Program-made: the position numbers and the translations under genes
The notes under the pieces: model-generated
Database searches by the model: none
What the model saw: only the letters and a program-made list of their open reading frames with translations
What the model was told of the DNA's origin: nothing
Assembly: GCF_009905375.1 (NCBI RefSeq)
Contig: NC_133652.1
Coordinates: 120,487,797 to 120,551,796, forward strand
Reading direction: 5' to 3'
Length of the DNA: 64,000 nucleotides
Origin: Apium graveolens
Lineage: Eukaryota; Streptophyta; Magnoliopsida; Apiales; Apiaceae
Shown: piece by piece, positions 12,472 through 23,690 of the stretch
How the letters are laid out: every line of letters starts with the position of its first letter
Position numbering within the stretch: position 1 is the stretch's first letter

Positions 12472-15400
12472 ATGTCTCAAACTGGATTTATCTATGAGAA
12501 GAACAACTTCACGGCTTTAGTGAACAAGGGGATTCAGCAGTCTGGCGACTACCACAAAATGATGGATTTTGTGAAGAACTGCAAACTCAACTATGTTATG
12601 CTGGAATCAGCCACCATTTACTGTGAGGTTGTTGAAGAAATGTGGACGACTACAACATACAACTCAACTGATAAGACTATCACTTTCACTATTAAAGGTA
12701 AGGAATTCTATGTTAATAGTGATATTGTTAAAACATGCTTCAAGTTTCCTGATAATACTGTCATTACTCCACACACAGACACTGATATTGTTAATATGCT
12801 TAATTTCATGGGCTATGCACTCTCTACTTCTAAATTAAGTGAAATTAGGAGATTGGGTCTTAGGAAGGAATGGAGTTATCTGTGTGATGTAGTCACTAAA
12901 AAAATTTTCTGGTAAAATTAGCAATTTTGATTCAGTTAATATCTCTATGCTTAACATGCTTTACATGCTAGTAACTGATAAATTTTTCAACTTTAGTGAT
13001 CTTGTCATATTTGAGTTGGGGTTTAAGTTAGGGGAGCTAAATAAGCGGGGCAAGAATGTTTATTATGCTAGATTTTTAATGATTCTTGCTAACCACCTCT
13101 CTGAGGATATTGTGCTTGAGAACCCAACCAACAAATTAGATTATTGGGTTCAAGAAAGGAGAATCATTGCAGATTTAAATAGGGCAAACCATCACAAAGA
13201 GGTGCCACTCTTCTACTTCCCAGTAATGGAAGCACCTCAGGTAAGTGAGGTAATTTCCACTGTCTCTACTATTCCAACCTCATAAACTTCTTTGCATTCT
13301 AGTGTAGCTATGGCAACTGTGTCATAGACCCAACAGTTGCCTACCCAATCTACCAAATCCAAAATTTCAAAAACAAAGACAAATAAAGCCCCCTCTGGTG
13401 TCTCTCAAAAGATGCCAGTTGTAAAATCCAACAAACCTAAAGAGGGGAGTGTGAAGGTGGGTAAGAAAGGTGAGGGACAGGGTGAACATCAAAGAAACCC
13501 TAAGGATAAGGTTGGAGAGGTGAGTGTTTCCCATCCTAGCCATACTGCAGTTTCCCAATAAACTGCAGTGCTTAATAATGATATAAGCTCATTACTAGTT
13601 GCATCCTCCCAAAAGGATGTGACTATTGAACATAGCTCTCAGCCAAGAGCACAGGCCAAAATGGTAAGGGACACAAGCTCACCCTAAACTTACACTAGAA
13701 AGAAGAAATCAAAGACCCTTGGGGATGCACAGGGTTCACACACTGTGTAAACTGGTGCTAAAGACACAGTCACTGCACCTTCTCAAAGTCAGGTTGATGT
13801 GGCTCCAATAAATATGGAGTCACAGCCAAAATCTCTAACAATTGAAGCACCTGAAACACCAAATTCTCCCACACACTCTTTGGATGTTGACATGATAAAC
13901 ACATCACTTCCAAATTCTCCATCTTTAACTCTCTTGGAGAAGCCAAAAATCCAAGCAAGTGAGCATCATCTTCTAGATGATTTGTTGGCTTACTTTCCAT
14001 TTCTTTCTGAAACTGTTGAGACATCTGTGCCAAAATTTTCATCAATCTGCACAGAGTCCACAATAGTTTCCACTCCAAACTCATTCATTTCTACTCACTC
14101 GATGGATATTGTTCATCCATCGAGTAGTGATTGTATCTCGACGGATAAGTTATCCGTCAGATAGTCAAACTGCTAACCCGACGAATGTTCCTTATCCGTC
14201 GAGTGTCTCTGCACAGCTTCAAATTTCATCAATTATTACAAGTGCAGAAGACTTAGTAGTAGTGCAATCACTCCTAGGACTGAGGGAAGGGAGTGAAATA
14301 AGTGAGAGTCTGGGTTGCTCCCAGGAAAAAGGAGAGGAAAAGAGTGAACCAATGCAGTCCATTTCTTCAGGACTGGCAAAAAAAGTGTGAGGAGTCCCAC
14401 CTTAGATGGTGAAGGTGAGGGTGTGAGGGTGGGGAACCAAGGTGAGACCTTGATGCAACAAAAGAGAGATCATGAGAAAAATGCAGGTACAGGAGTGATA
14501 AGGATGGAAACCATTGCAAGTGAGTCAATGAATGTCAATGATGTAGAAAGGGAAAGGCTATTTCAGAAAGAATATCAAGCTGTTATAGATTCTATTTCAC
14601 TGGATGCTGAGACATTTACTCACCCTGTGACAGCTTACCAAACTCTAGCTGTACAGGGCAATGAAGAGACTGAAAGATTGCTGAACTTGGTACATACTAC
14701 ATAATCTTTACAGAGAGCAAAGGATGATATCACTGTTATGCCTTCCAATATTGGCAGTGATTTTGAACTGGATGAAAACTCTTTTGGGGATGCTGGTGGG
14801 GATGATGAGGAAGATAGCATGGACATAGGGGGAGATGCAGATGTTCCTGCCTGGATGCTAACAAAAGAATGCTCCTACTCACATCTCTAATCAACACTAT
14901 TCAAGCTAATTCATGACACCCAAGCAACCATTCAGTCATCTACTAATTCCAGCACAAAGAAGCTACTCACAACACATCTTGAAGCACTCTAGCTGGATAA
15001 AATAAAAGCCCTCCAACACAGTCAGAGTGTGGATGCAATCAAGCAAGAAATTTCTGAAGTCAAGCAAGATGTCATAGAAAGGATGGATGATAGACTCCCT
15101 GCAACCACCATGACTGAAATTGATCAAAAGCTAAGGAAGGAGGCTGATCTCAATAGGAAAGTTGAGACTATGGACTCAAGATTATCTGCTGTAGAGAGGT
15201 CAGTGGCCAAGATACTTAACAATCAAGAAACTCAGACTGCACTACTCCAACAGTTGGTGGCTGCTCAACTCCCTCCCACACAACTTGATGATAAAAAAAG
15301 GGGGAGAAAGGCTCAAGTGAGGGGGAGAAACAGCTCAACATTCAAGTTAGCAAAGTAGTTGTGCCTATAATTGCTTTCACTAAGCCACCAACTAAAGACA

Positions 15401-16963
15401 ACATTGATCTGATTAATGAAGCAACAGCCACATTGAGAGTAGCTGAAAAGAAGTAGTTGAGCCCAATCAACTGGGAGAAAATTGATGAGGATATTCAAAA
15501 GAGGTTTGGTCTAGCAAAGAAGCCAGAAAAATTAGCCATTCATCACTCTCAAGTCAGGAAAATCTCTATAAATGATATGAGCATGAACAATCTGGAAAGA
15601 GGACAACTATCCTGCGTCAAATCTCCAAAGGTTGAGCTAATTTTGAAGCCAAAGGTGAACTATCCTAAACCTTCTCTAAAGAACCCTTTGGATACAGTGT
15701 ATGAGACATCAAAGCCTGATGAAAACAAACTGTTGTCAAGATCTATTGCATTCTACAAGGATCCAGCTAATTCAGCATTAAAAAGAAGAATTGCCAAGGT
15801 TTTCAGGAATGGTAAGGAAATTTGTGTGGTGGTTGGACACCCTCAATTTGCTGAAGCAAAAAGAGAAGAAAAGGCAAGATTGAAGCAAGAAAAGAAGCAA
15901 GCTGCTCTAGATGCTAAAAAAGGTTAAACAAAAGAATGAACAAGTTGCTATCTTGGCCAAGCTGCAAGCTGTGAAACCTACACAATAAATTCCTGAACAA
16001 TTATCTGAAACCACTGAATCTAAGGAACTGAAAATGCAAGAAGAATCACAGCAGAGAAAAAGTTTTAGATACAAACTTCATGCAAAGAGAAAAGTGGACT
16101 TTGATAAAAAGGAACTGGAAGATCAGTTTCCCAAAAAGTCTACATCTGCAACAACTCAAACATCCATGCCCTCTGTGGCACATGAAGAATTCAAGATAGA
16201 TCCATCCAAGAATTTTCATGGTGAACCTATCATTCCAAAGGATGAGCCAATAAACTGGGATAGTCTACCAATACCTGAACTCAATCTACCTCACTTCATG
16301 AATCCAAAGAAGACAAAGACCAGAGCAGTCAAGAAAGTGAAGCCCTCAACTCTCAGATCCAAGTCCCTAACCAAAGCTCAAACCAAAGTCAACAAGGGAG
16401 ACATCATGTACATCTGTGATATCAAGGAATTCTCATATCTAAACCTCTATTTAGATGAACTGGAAGAACTTAGAGGGATTGATGCTTACAGGAATCTACC
16501 TGAAAGGTTAGTATTCAAGTACAAGGGAGGAAAAGAGATACAATGGCCACTTCACAGGATCCTTCAATAAAGCCAATCTATGCTGATATAGGTTTATTCA
16601 TCATTTAAGAAGAACTTTGGATTCAATGTGGTAGCTAGAAGACTGGTTCTAAAGAAGATTGAAGAACTGAGGAGTATTAGAGCCAAAGATGCACTCCCAA
16701 AGACTCTAACTATTCCTTACACTGGAAGTAGAGTGCATCTAAGGCCCTACTGGCTGATGGAATTCATGGATGATAAGGGAGTTAGAAGATTCTTCAGATT
16801 AGAAGACCAGTTGAGCATCTCTAGCAATGAGACTCTTTTGGAAATGCAAGGACTGCTAAATCTCTCAGAATCTGATGAACTGGAATTCCACAGACAACTC
16901 CAAAATCAGATAGAAGAAACCAACAGAAAGCTTGGAAAGAGATCCAGATCATCAAGGAAATAG
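12472..16963 (+). pseudogene. Element B env-like region (long frame, decayed)
   Basis: 12472-12915 begins at a good ATG and encodes a 147-residue globular-looking start; an A-run near 12900 shifts the frame. From 12947 to 15358 the pieces 12947-13285, 13337-13561, 13799-14164, 14387-14704 and 15029-15358 are all in one frame, parted by stops, and encode a long Ser/Thr/Pro/Lys-rich, probably disordered protein ending in a coiled coil (15029-15250). 15457-15927, 16034-16570 and 16628-16963 are further Lys-rich parts. No signal peptide or transmembrane segment is evident, so 'env-like' reflects only its place between pol and the 3' LTR. Motif copies at 14100-14205 lie within it. Confidence 0.6.
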
Positions 16964-17138
16964 ATCAATCTGCTCAGGCTAGAGGAGCACCTTGAAAATG
17001 ACTGTGAGCAAATCTTTGTACATTTTGTTATTTGTAGCACTTTACAGTTTTATCTACTTTCATTTAAATTTGTATTCTTAGAGTGTTTTGTTATTATCAA
17101 GTTTCTCTAAATTTATGGCTACAATTCTAGTAGACATA

Positions 17139-17151
17139 AATTGGGGAAGAT
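17139..17151 (+). other. Polypurine tract of element B
   Basis: AATTGGGGAAGAT lies directly before the 3' LTR and would prime plus-strand synthesis. Confidence 0.8.
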
Positions 17152-18208
17152 TGTTAAGAATATGTTGTGAACTTGATGATTTCATTAACAAAACACCTTA
17201 GTAGATTCAACTTAGTGAATTATGTAGCACTCGACGGATAATCAAATATAGTCCTGACGGATGACTAAATATAGTCCTGACAGATGATGATTTGACATCC
17301 ATCGAGTGAGTAGATTATGTAACAATAAGTCATGTAGCATATTTCTATAAACAACTTTGTATAGATTCTGTAGTAGCAGATAAGTCATGTTGACTTTAAT
17401 TAGATATGCAGAATAAGTCGATTAATTGTAAATATATGATGTCTTGTAATTCTGCATAAATGAAATGAAGTCAAGTGTCAAATAGCTACCCGACGGATGA
17501 TCAGCAAAGCTACCCTACGGATGATCAACAAGGCAACCCGACGGATGATAATCATGTACCCGATGGATGATAATCATGTACCCGATGGATGATAAATTCA
17601 AACATCTGTTGACAGTGACAACACAGTCACATGCGTCGAGTGTTTGCAAAAGGAATGTGGCAACCTATTCAACTGGGTTTTTGAGAATAAAGAAGCATTG
17701 CCATTTCTATGCTATTATGAAGATATTCAAAGATGCTGGAATAGAGTAATGAAGCAACATAGTATTAGACTTGATAGGTTTTGTTTTATTATCTTGTTTT
17801 ATTACTGTGTAAACTTGGTGATATAAAAACCAAGAGTATCAAATAGAACAACAAGAAGACTAAGCAAGTATTTTCTCAGAGAAACAATTGTAAGCTGAAT
17901 CTTTTAGCATTTCTCTGTAAGTTTAGTTGTTCCTATTTGTAAGCAGCTGTGAGCTATTCAAGCTTCACAGAGTTCTCTTGATATATATATATATATGGTG
18001 GATACATTCAAATCCACCAGAAAGTTTTAAAGACTTGTGTTTCTATTACTTTGTATTTTGATTCATTTTTAACTTGTCATTCCGCACTTTGCAAATCAAA
18101 ATACTGACATATATATTTTAAGTTAGAACTTTTTATAATTCAGAAAAAGTTTCAAGAATTACATTCAACCCCCTTCTGTAATCCGTGTTGCATTGTTAGG
18201 GACTAACA
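17152..18208 (+). repeat. 3' LTR of element B
   Basis: Matches 5051-6109. It starts TGTTAAGAATATG and ends GACTAACA, with TG/CA ends intact. It has a shorter TA run and one extra copy of the CCCGATGGATGATAATC unit near 17559-17594. Confidence 0.93.
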
Positions 18209-18213
18209 CTCAT

Positions 18214-19021
18214 CTCAAAGCTTCTTCACTTATGATCAAGACTATTCAGAACACTCATGCTAATACTAACTCTAAGCTAGACAAGCTCAATGATTCCTTC
18301 TTGAAAACTAAGCTTACTGCTTTCCATGAAATGACCAAATAGTTGAGGCCTATCCCTACTAGAAAAGACAAATTGGAAGCCAACCAAGCTAAGTTGGAAG
18401 TTAATCAAGCAAAGATGTCTAGTCAGTTGGATGAGGGACAACAAGCTATGGAGCTTATAGTTTCTCTTCTACTTGGTGATGATGCCCAAAAGGGGGAGAA
18501 AATATTGAAATTTAAATGCAAACATATCAAATTGACAGATGCTGATAAGGATGGTCTTGATGGTGACAACAAGGGTAGTAAGAGGGAGTTGGTCTTGAAG
18601 AGACAAGGTGGAGATCTGATTGGTACTAGTGGTACATCCAAAACCACTAGTCAATCTAGACAAGGTGGAGAAATGAGGAGATCTAAAAGGAAAGTCTCAA
18701 AGACTGTGCAAAGTAGGGAACTGACTGTGACTGAATCTCAGTAAACTCTGAAAGTCACAAATGCTGATGATGACCAAGGCATTCGGGAGATAGAAGCTAG
18801 TGCTGAAGCAAGTTAGTATCTACAAACACTGAATACGAAAGGAAAGAAAACAACTCTTTTCTACAAGGATCCAAAGATTCAAGCATTTGATTCTGAGGTG
18901 AGTAGAAGAATATTTGAAAGATAAAATCCTGGAGTTGATATGGAACAGCTTAGGCTTATGGAGGAAGAATTCAAATCAATGAGATCAGCATATACTGATG
19001 CTATCCTACCTCATGATTATA
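18214..19021 (+). pseudogene. Element A, middle part: env-like frame continued
   Basis: Resumes directly after the target duplication of element B. 18343-18744 is open and Lys/Gln/Glu-rich, with a heptad-like coiled coil (repeats of L-E-A-N-Q-A-K / L-E-V-N-Q-A-K), then stops. A further part at about 18840-19015 encodes K-T-T-L-F-Y-K-D-P-K and M-E-Q-L-R-L-M-E-E-E. The same order (coiled coil, then F-Y-K-D-P) occurs in element B (15029-15780), which shows the two frames are related. It is cut at 19021 by element C. Confidence 0.55.
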
Positions 19022-20946
19022 TGTTGGTAAGACTACGTAGTTGTATGAACAGTTACGTGATAACTCAACACAATAACAACACTAGAACAGGAAAGGTTAA
19101 TAATACTACGTCTACACAAGAAATCAGGTTAATGAAGACAAGGGAAATACAAAGAATCAGAAGATTGGAAGAAAGCCTGAAGTCTGTCTATAGGTCACTG
19201 AAAGAAGTTCATTAATATGATCATGCCTCAGTGAAGAACAAAGGTTAAAGACTTTCAGGGTTTCAGAAATGTTGAAGATTCAGTATACAAGTGCTACCGG
19301 AAGATTTCAGTGTATTGGCATTGATTGAAGATAGACAGTGTTCGAAGCATAGGAATCTGAAGAATTGAAGACAGGGTATAGACACAGGTTAATGAAGACG
19401 TTGTCTAGAGTACAAGAAAGGATTCCAGTGAAAGTACAATTATTTATTGACAGTCAGTGTTCGAAGCAATAAAGTTGAGGTAATCTTAACAATGTAATCA
19501 AGGCTATAATACGAAGACCTGAATCGGGGTTATCTGTCTGTGAACCAGACCAGTTGCACTAGGCGTCAACAGCTCGTGAAAGGAATCTGGGTATTATTTA
19601 TAGAAGGATTGTTAAGTTGAGGAACGTACTTGGATTGAACATTTATATGTTAAAGTATGAGAATAGGTGTGCGGGGTATACAGCCAAACAGCTCAGGGGA
19701 CTGGCGGAGTTCAAAGTTTAATTGTTAAATTAAATAAATTTATTTAGTGGACTTTAATATAATTTATTTAATAAACTTAAAATGATTTATCTTATAAATT
19801 TTAAATAAGTTTATTTTATAAATTTAAATTAGTTTATTCATATAAGTTATATTTAAGTTTATTTTATAAATTAATTTAATTACAATTTAAACTTAAAAAG
19901 AAAAGAAAATAAAAAAAAGGAAAAGGAAAAAGAAAAGAAAAAAGAAAAACAAAAGAAAAGGAAATAGAAAACAAAAAGAAAATACAAAAAGAAAAAGAGA
20001 AAAAGAAAATAGAAAAGAAAAAGGAAGAAAAGAAAAAGAAAATAGAAAACAAAACAAAAAAAGGAAAAAATAATTCAATAAAAGAAAAAAGGGGAACCCG
20101 GGTGACTTGATTGTCGCCACAGGTAAACATAGGTTTTTAAGTACATTAACATGTACTTGGAAAACATAATGTCGCCATAGAAGGTTTTTTGTTGTTTTGT
20201 TAAGTACAAAATGTACTAGTACCCCCTGTGGTCGCCACAGGGGAGTTAGAAAAATAATCAGTAACTCCTCTTGTATCCCTTGTCACCACACCGCTTGTCG
20301 CCACATAAAAGAATGTCCCTTGTCGGCACAGAGCTCCTGTCGCCACAGAAAGGACTTGTCGTCACAGAGCTCTTCAATTCTCAGCCACACATTTTATTTT
20401 ATTGATAAAGTCTACACTTTGCAGCAGAAGAAAAAATAGAGCCATTCAATTATTTTCTGTTCATCTTCTCTCCCAAAAGAGAAGTGAAATTGGCAGCATT
20501 GATTTACAGAGAAGTTCAAGCTATTTGTATATTCGTTTAACTTCTCACCGGAGTAATGTTATAATGCCCGATTTAATTCTTGTATATTCTTAGGGGCATT
20601 ATAATATTTACCCGGTAATTAAATATTAGTACAAATAAAAGCTAGATTATTGTATAGGATTTGATTTGTAAATCTTTGTAGTAGTTAGGAATTTTGTTGT
20701 TCTTAAATTGTAGCCGGTTAATTTATTTACCGGAGTGTAGCAGCACCCTCGAGGATTTATATACGAATATATATTTCCCCGAATATTTTGTGTTCCTCGT
20801 TTTTATCGTTCTAAACATTATTCTTCTCAAGAACACGAAACCACTAACCGAGCACTAAATATTTTATCCGCTAAAGATTCGAAAGAATTTTTAATTTAGT
20901 GATTATCGTATTCAACCCCCCTTCTACGATAATTCGAGACCTAACA
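19022..20946 (+). repeat. 5' LTR of element C
   Basis: Holds a long A/G-rich stretch (about 19895-20090, runs of AAAAGAAAAG), then a cluster of TCGCCACAG-like motifs (about 20113-20370) mixed with near-palindromes AGTACATTAACATGTACT and AGTACAAAATGTACT. Open frames across the A/G stretch are low-complexity artefacts. Confidence 0.9.
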
Positions 20947-20948
20947 AT

Positions 20949-20960
20949 TGGTATCAGAGC
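20949..20960 (+). other. Primer binding site of element C (initiator tRNA-Met)
   Basis: TGGTATCAGAGC, two bases after the 5' LTR. Confidence 0.9.
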
Positions 20961-21950
20961 TGACTGATTGATACACAAATCAGGATCCAAAAATTAATTT
21001 ATTTTATTAATTTGTATTTACATAAATTTATTTTATAAATTTAATTTAGCAAATTTTTTTATAAATTTATTTAAATGAATTTATAATTTAAACTTGAATA
21101 AGTTTATTTTATGAATTTATTTAAAATAAAGTTATTTTATAAATTTGAACTAAATAAATTTATTATTTAAATTTTAATAAATAAAAATTATTAATCTAAT
21201 TTTGTTTCAAAATGTTTTGCTGCCATTGTTTTGTTCGAATTCTAGTTTTTGGCAGCCTGAGTGTTCTCTCCTGGAATAAAAGGCGTACATCTAAACAAAG
21301 GAGTGTTTATTTGTTTTGTAAACAAAACACGCGCAAATCAAAAAAGAAACAAAAGACAGCAGCTTGAGTTTTTGCACTGCACGCGCGTCGTTTGTGTCCA
21401 GGGGCCAGTCACGCGAAATCCACGCACGGTAAGAGCAGTACACTCGGAAACGAGCCGCGCGGAAGTTATTTGCTAAATCCGTGTTGCACCCGCGGGGAAG
21501 TTGAGGGAATCGGCTGCTAGAAACAAATCAAATAAAGGCTTTACTGTGACGCCACAGACGTCTAGTCGCCACAGAGTATTAGAGTAATAATACTAAGGAA
21601 GCCTGTTGTTACAAACACCTGCTCGCCATAGAAGGAGTCGCTACAGAATTAAAAGGCGGCACAAAGTAGACTCTAATCGCCACAGCCTTCTAGTCGTCAC
21701 ACACGACTTAACAAATTTTTGTTACCTCAAATTAATTATTTTTGATTAACTTACTTTTCCATAAATATTTAAAATTCTTAAATTTAAATTTTTCTTAAAT
21801 AATAATTTACATTTTATTTAATTTTTTAAAAAATTCAAAATTCTTAAAAATTAGATTTTACGTAAATATTTATTTTTGATTAATTTATTTTTTAAGAAAA
21901 TTAAAAATATTGGAAATTTAAATTTTTCTTAAATATTAAATTAAGGTACT
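20961..21950 (+). other. Element C untranslated leader with second motif cluster
   Basis: Non-coding and very AT-rich except for a GC-rich island at about 21365-21500. At 21545-21705 there are seven or so further TCGCCACAG-like motifs, so the motif is not confined to the LTR. Nothing else recognisable. Confidence 0.5.
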
Positions 21951-23690
21951 CAAGATATTGGTAGACTCAAGATTCCTCCGGGTTTTTAAAGTGGATTTTA
22001 ATCTTTCAAAGAAAACGAAGACCATGTGCTATTCAGACGGAAAATTCCCAAATACGAAATTTGAAGATAATGGTTTTCTTACTCCAATGGAACTGATTTC
22101 AAGACCTACAGACGAAAATTGTGGAACTTTCTCAAAGACTTACTCCATAGGATATCACTGGGTTTTCAGTTGCAGGGAATGAATGAAATTTCTACGGGTA
22201 CAAGTTTTCTCGAAGATTTTAAGACAACTCTATGATTCCAGATTATACAGTCACACAGTGGTTTGTACCAATGCTACATTTATCAGGGAATCAATGAGAT
22301 CATACAGGCAGGAATTGTGGAGGTCAGAGAGAACATGAATTGTGGAGGTCAGAGAGAATAGTGGGGAAAAACAAACATCTCAGTTACATGCATTATAATT
22401 GGTACCTCAGGACAAGATGTAAGAGTTACTGATAGCTGAATCAGAAGAAGCTCAGGTAGAAGTATTTGAGGGACTGGACGTCAGGGCAGTGTTACACATG
22501 TCAGGGAAGTTTGGTCGTATCAGATTCACAAGGAATACAAAAACTATATCCAAGGATCAAGCCTATCTATTTCGAAGCAGAGATTCTTACAGATTAAGTT
22601 CAAGGGGTGATTACAAGACTGGGAATGGGACATAAACAAGATTTGATAGTTACAGTTATGACAATACATATGTGTCAAGTAACTATCAGGGGTTTTGCTA
22701 CAACAGAACAAGAAACTTGACAAACAAGGATGAGTAGGGACTCAGTTGAAGAGTTGAGACAAAGGTGGAATATTTTCTTAGGGAAGCATCTAGTCAAAAC
22801 TTATAGTGCACGGGAAAGAGTTGGGATGGATCAGATGACAAGAATAATGAATATCTTGCTTTCATAGCAATCTCTGAAGATGATCTAACTCACATATCTC
22901 AGGTTTCAATTTCTTGAACCACTGCAATATTTTATTCTCAATATTCAATGCATGATAAGATCTTAGTGTTTAAATGTTTAACACTCGCACAAGCATGATA
23001 ACATCACACATAGATAATGCTGAACTAGTTCACTAGATTATTTTTCTGGTAACTAGGATTGATGTTTAACTTGTGCATGTTACTTTAGATGATCCTATAT
23101 ATGTGTTTGAATATTTGTTGAACATGATTAATTGCTTTAGTGAGGTATATGTTTTTCCAGCATATAAGACCTTTGTTTATGCTTATCTCTCTGTACCCTA
23201 TTACATTGAGATTTATTCATTTGATCTGAATTATTTGTTAAGATGTATAACTTTATAATTGGATTGAGATAACTAGATGAGATTCTTCAACAAGATTGGA
23301 CTAGATAGAATTAGTGATTTATTTATTAATTCTGTTTGTTCCATATCATGCCTATATTGCTTAATTCTTATGTATAATATTTCTGAATGAATGCCATGTA
23401 TTCTTAACACAATGCTTGCTTATGCTTATGCCATGAATGCATCTCGTAGTAATTGCATTAATTGTAGAAAAAGCATGTTTAGGATTACTATAGGGCAAAG
23501 ACTGCTAGTCCTCCTTATGTAAGGTTGGAACCAATTTTCCCCTAGCCTAGAGACAAAATGTCAAGGGTATTAAAATGGAGAAAATGGTCAATCAAGGATA
23601 AGATTCAGCATGATAAGGTAGCAGCTGTTGTGATATCTGCTTATAATAAAATCTCTAATCCAACTGGACCCAAACTGATAAGTTGGGTAC
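21951..23690 (+). pseudogene. Element C gag-region remnant, unrecognisable in detail
   Basis: Lies where gag belongs, between leader and protease remnant. Only short open pieces remain (for example 21958-22182), and I see no zinc knuckle or capsid motif. The call rests on position. Confidence 0.35.

Larger units (their letters stand above)
5051..18208 (+). mobile_element. Element B: Sirevirus-like Ty1/Copia retrotransposon, about 13.2 kb
   Basis: Two ~1.06 kb LTRs flank, in order, a tRNA-Met primer site, gag, protease, integrase, reverse transcriptase and RNase H (the Copia order), then ~5 kb of env-like frame and a polypurine tract. The long LTRs, the large extra region after pol and the tract ATTGGGGAAGA fit the Sirevirus lineage. 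A hand count over the first ~370 aligned LTR bases gave about 22 differences, mostly transitions, so the insertion is not recent. All large frames carry stops or shifts, so it is non-autonomous. It sits inside element A. Confidence 0.93.

Noticed and set aside
19876..20130. Phe-rich minus-strand frames in the LTR of element C (also 31428-31816)
   Set aside because: They are the reverse of an A/G simple-sequence stretch; no domain, low complexity.
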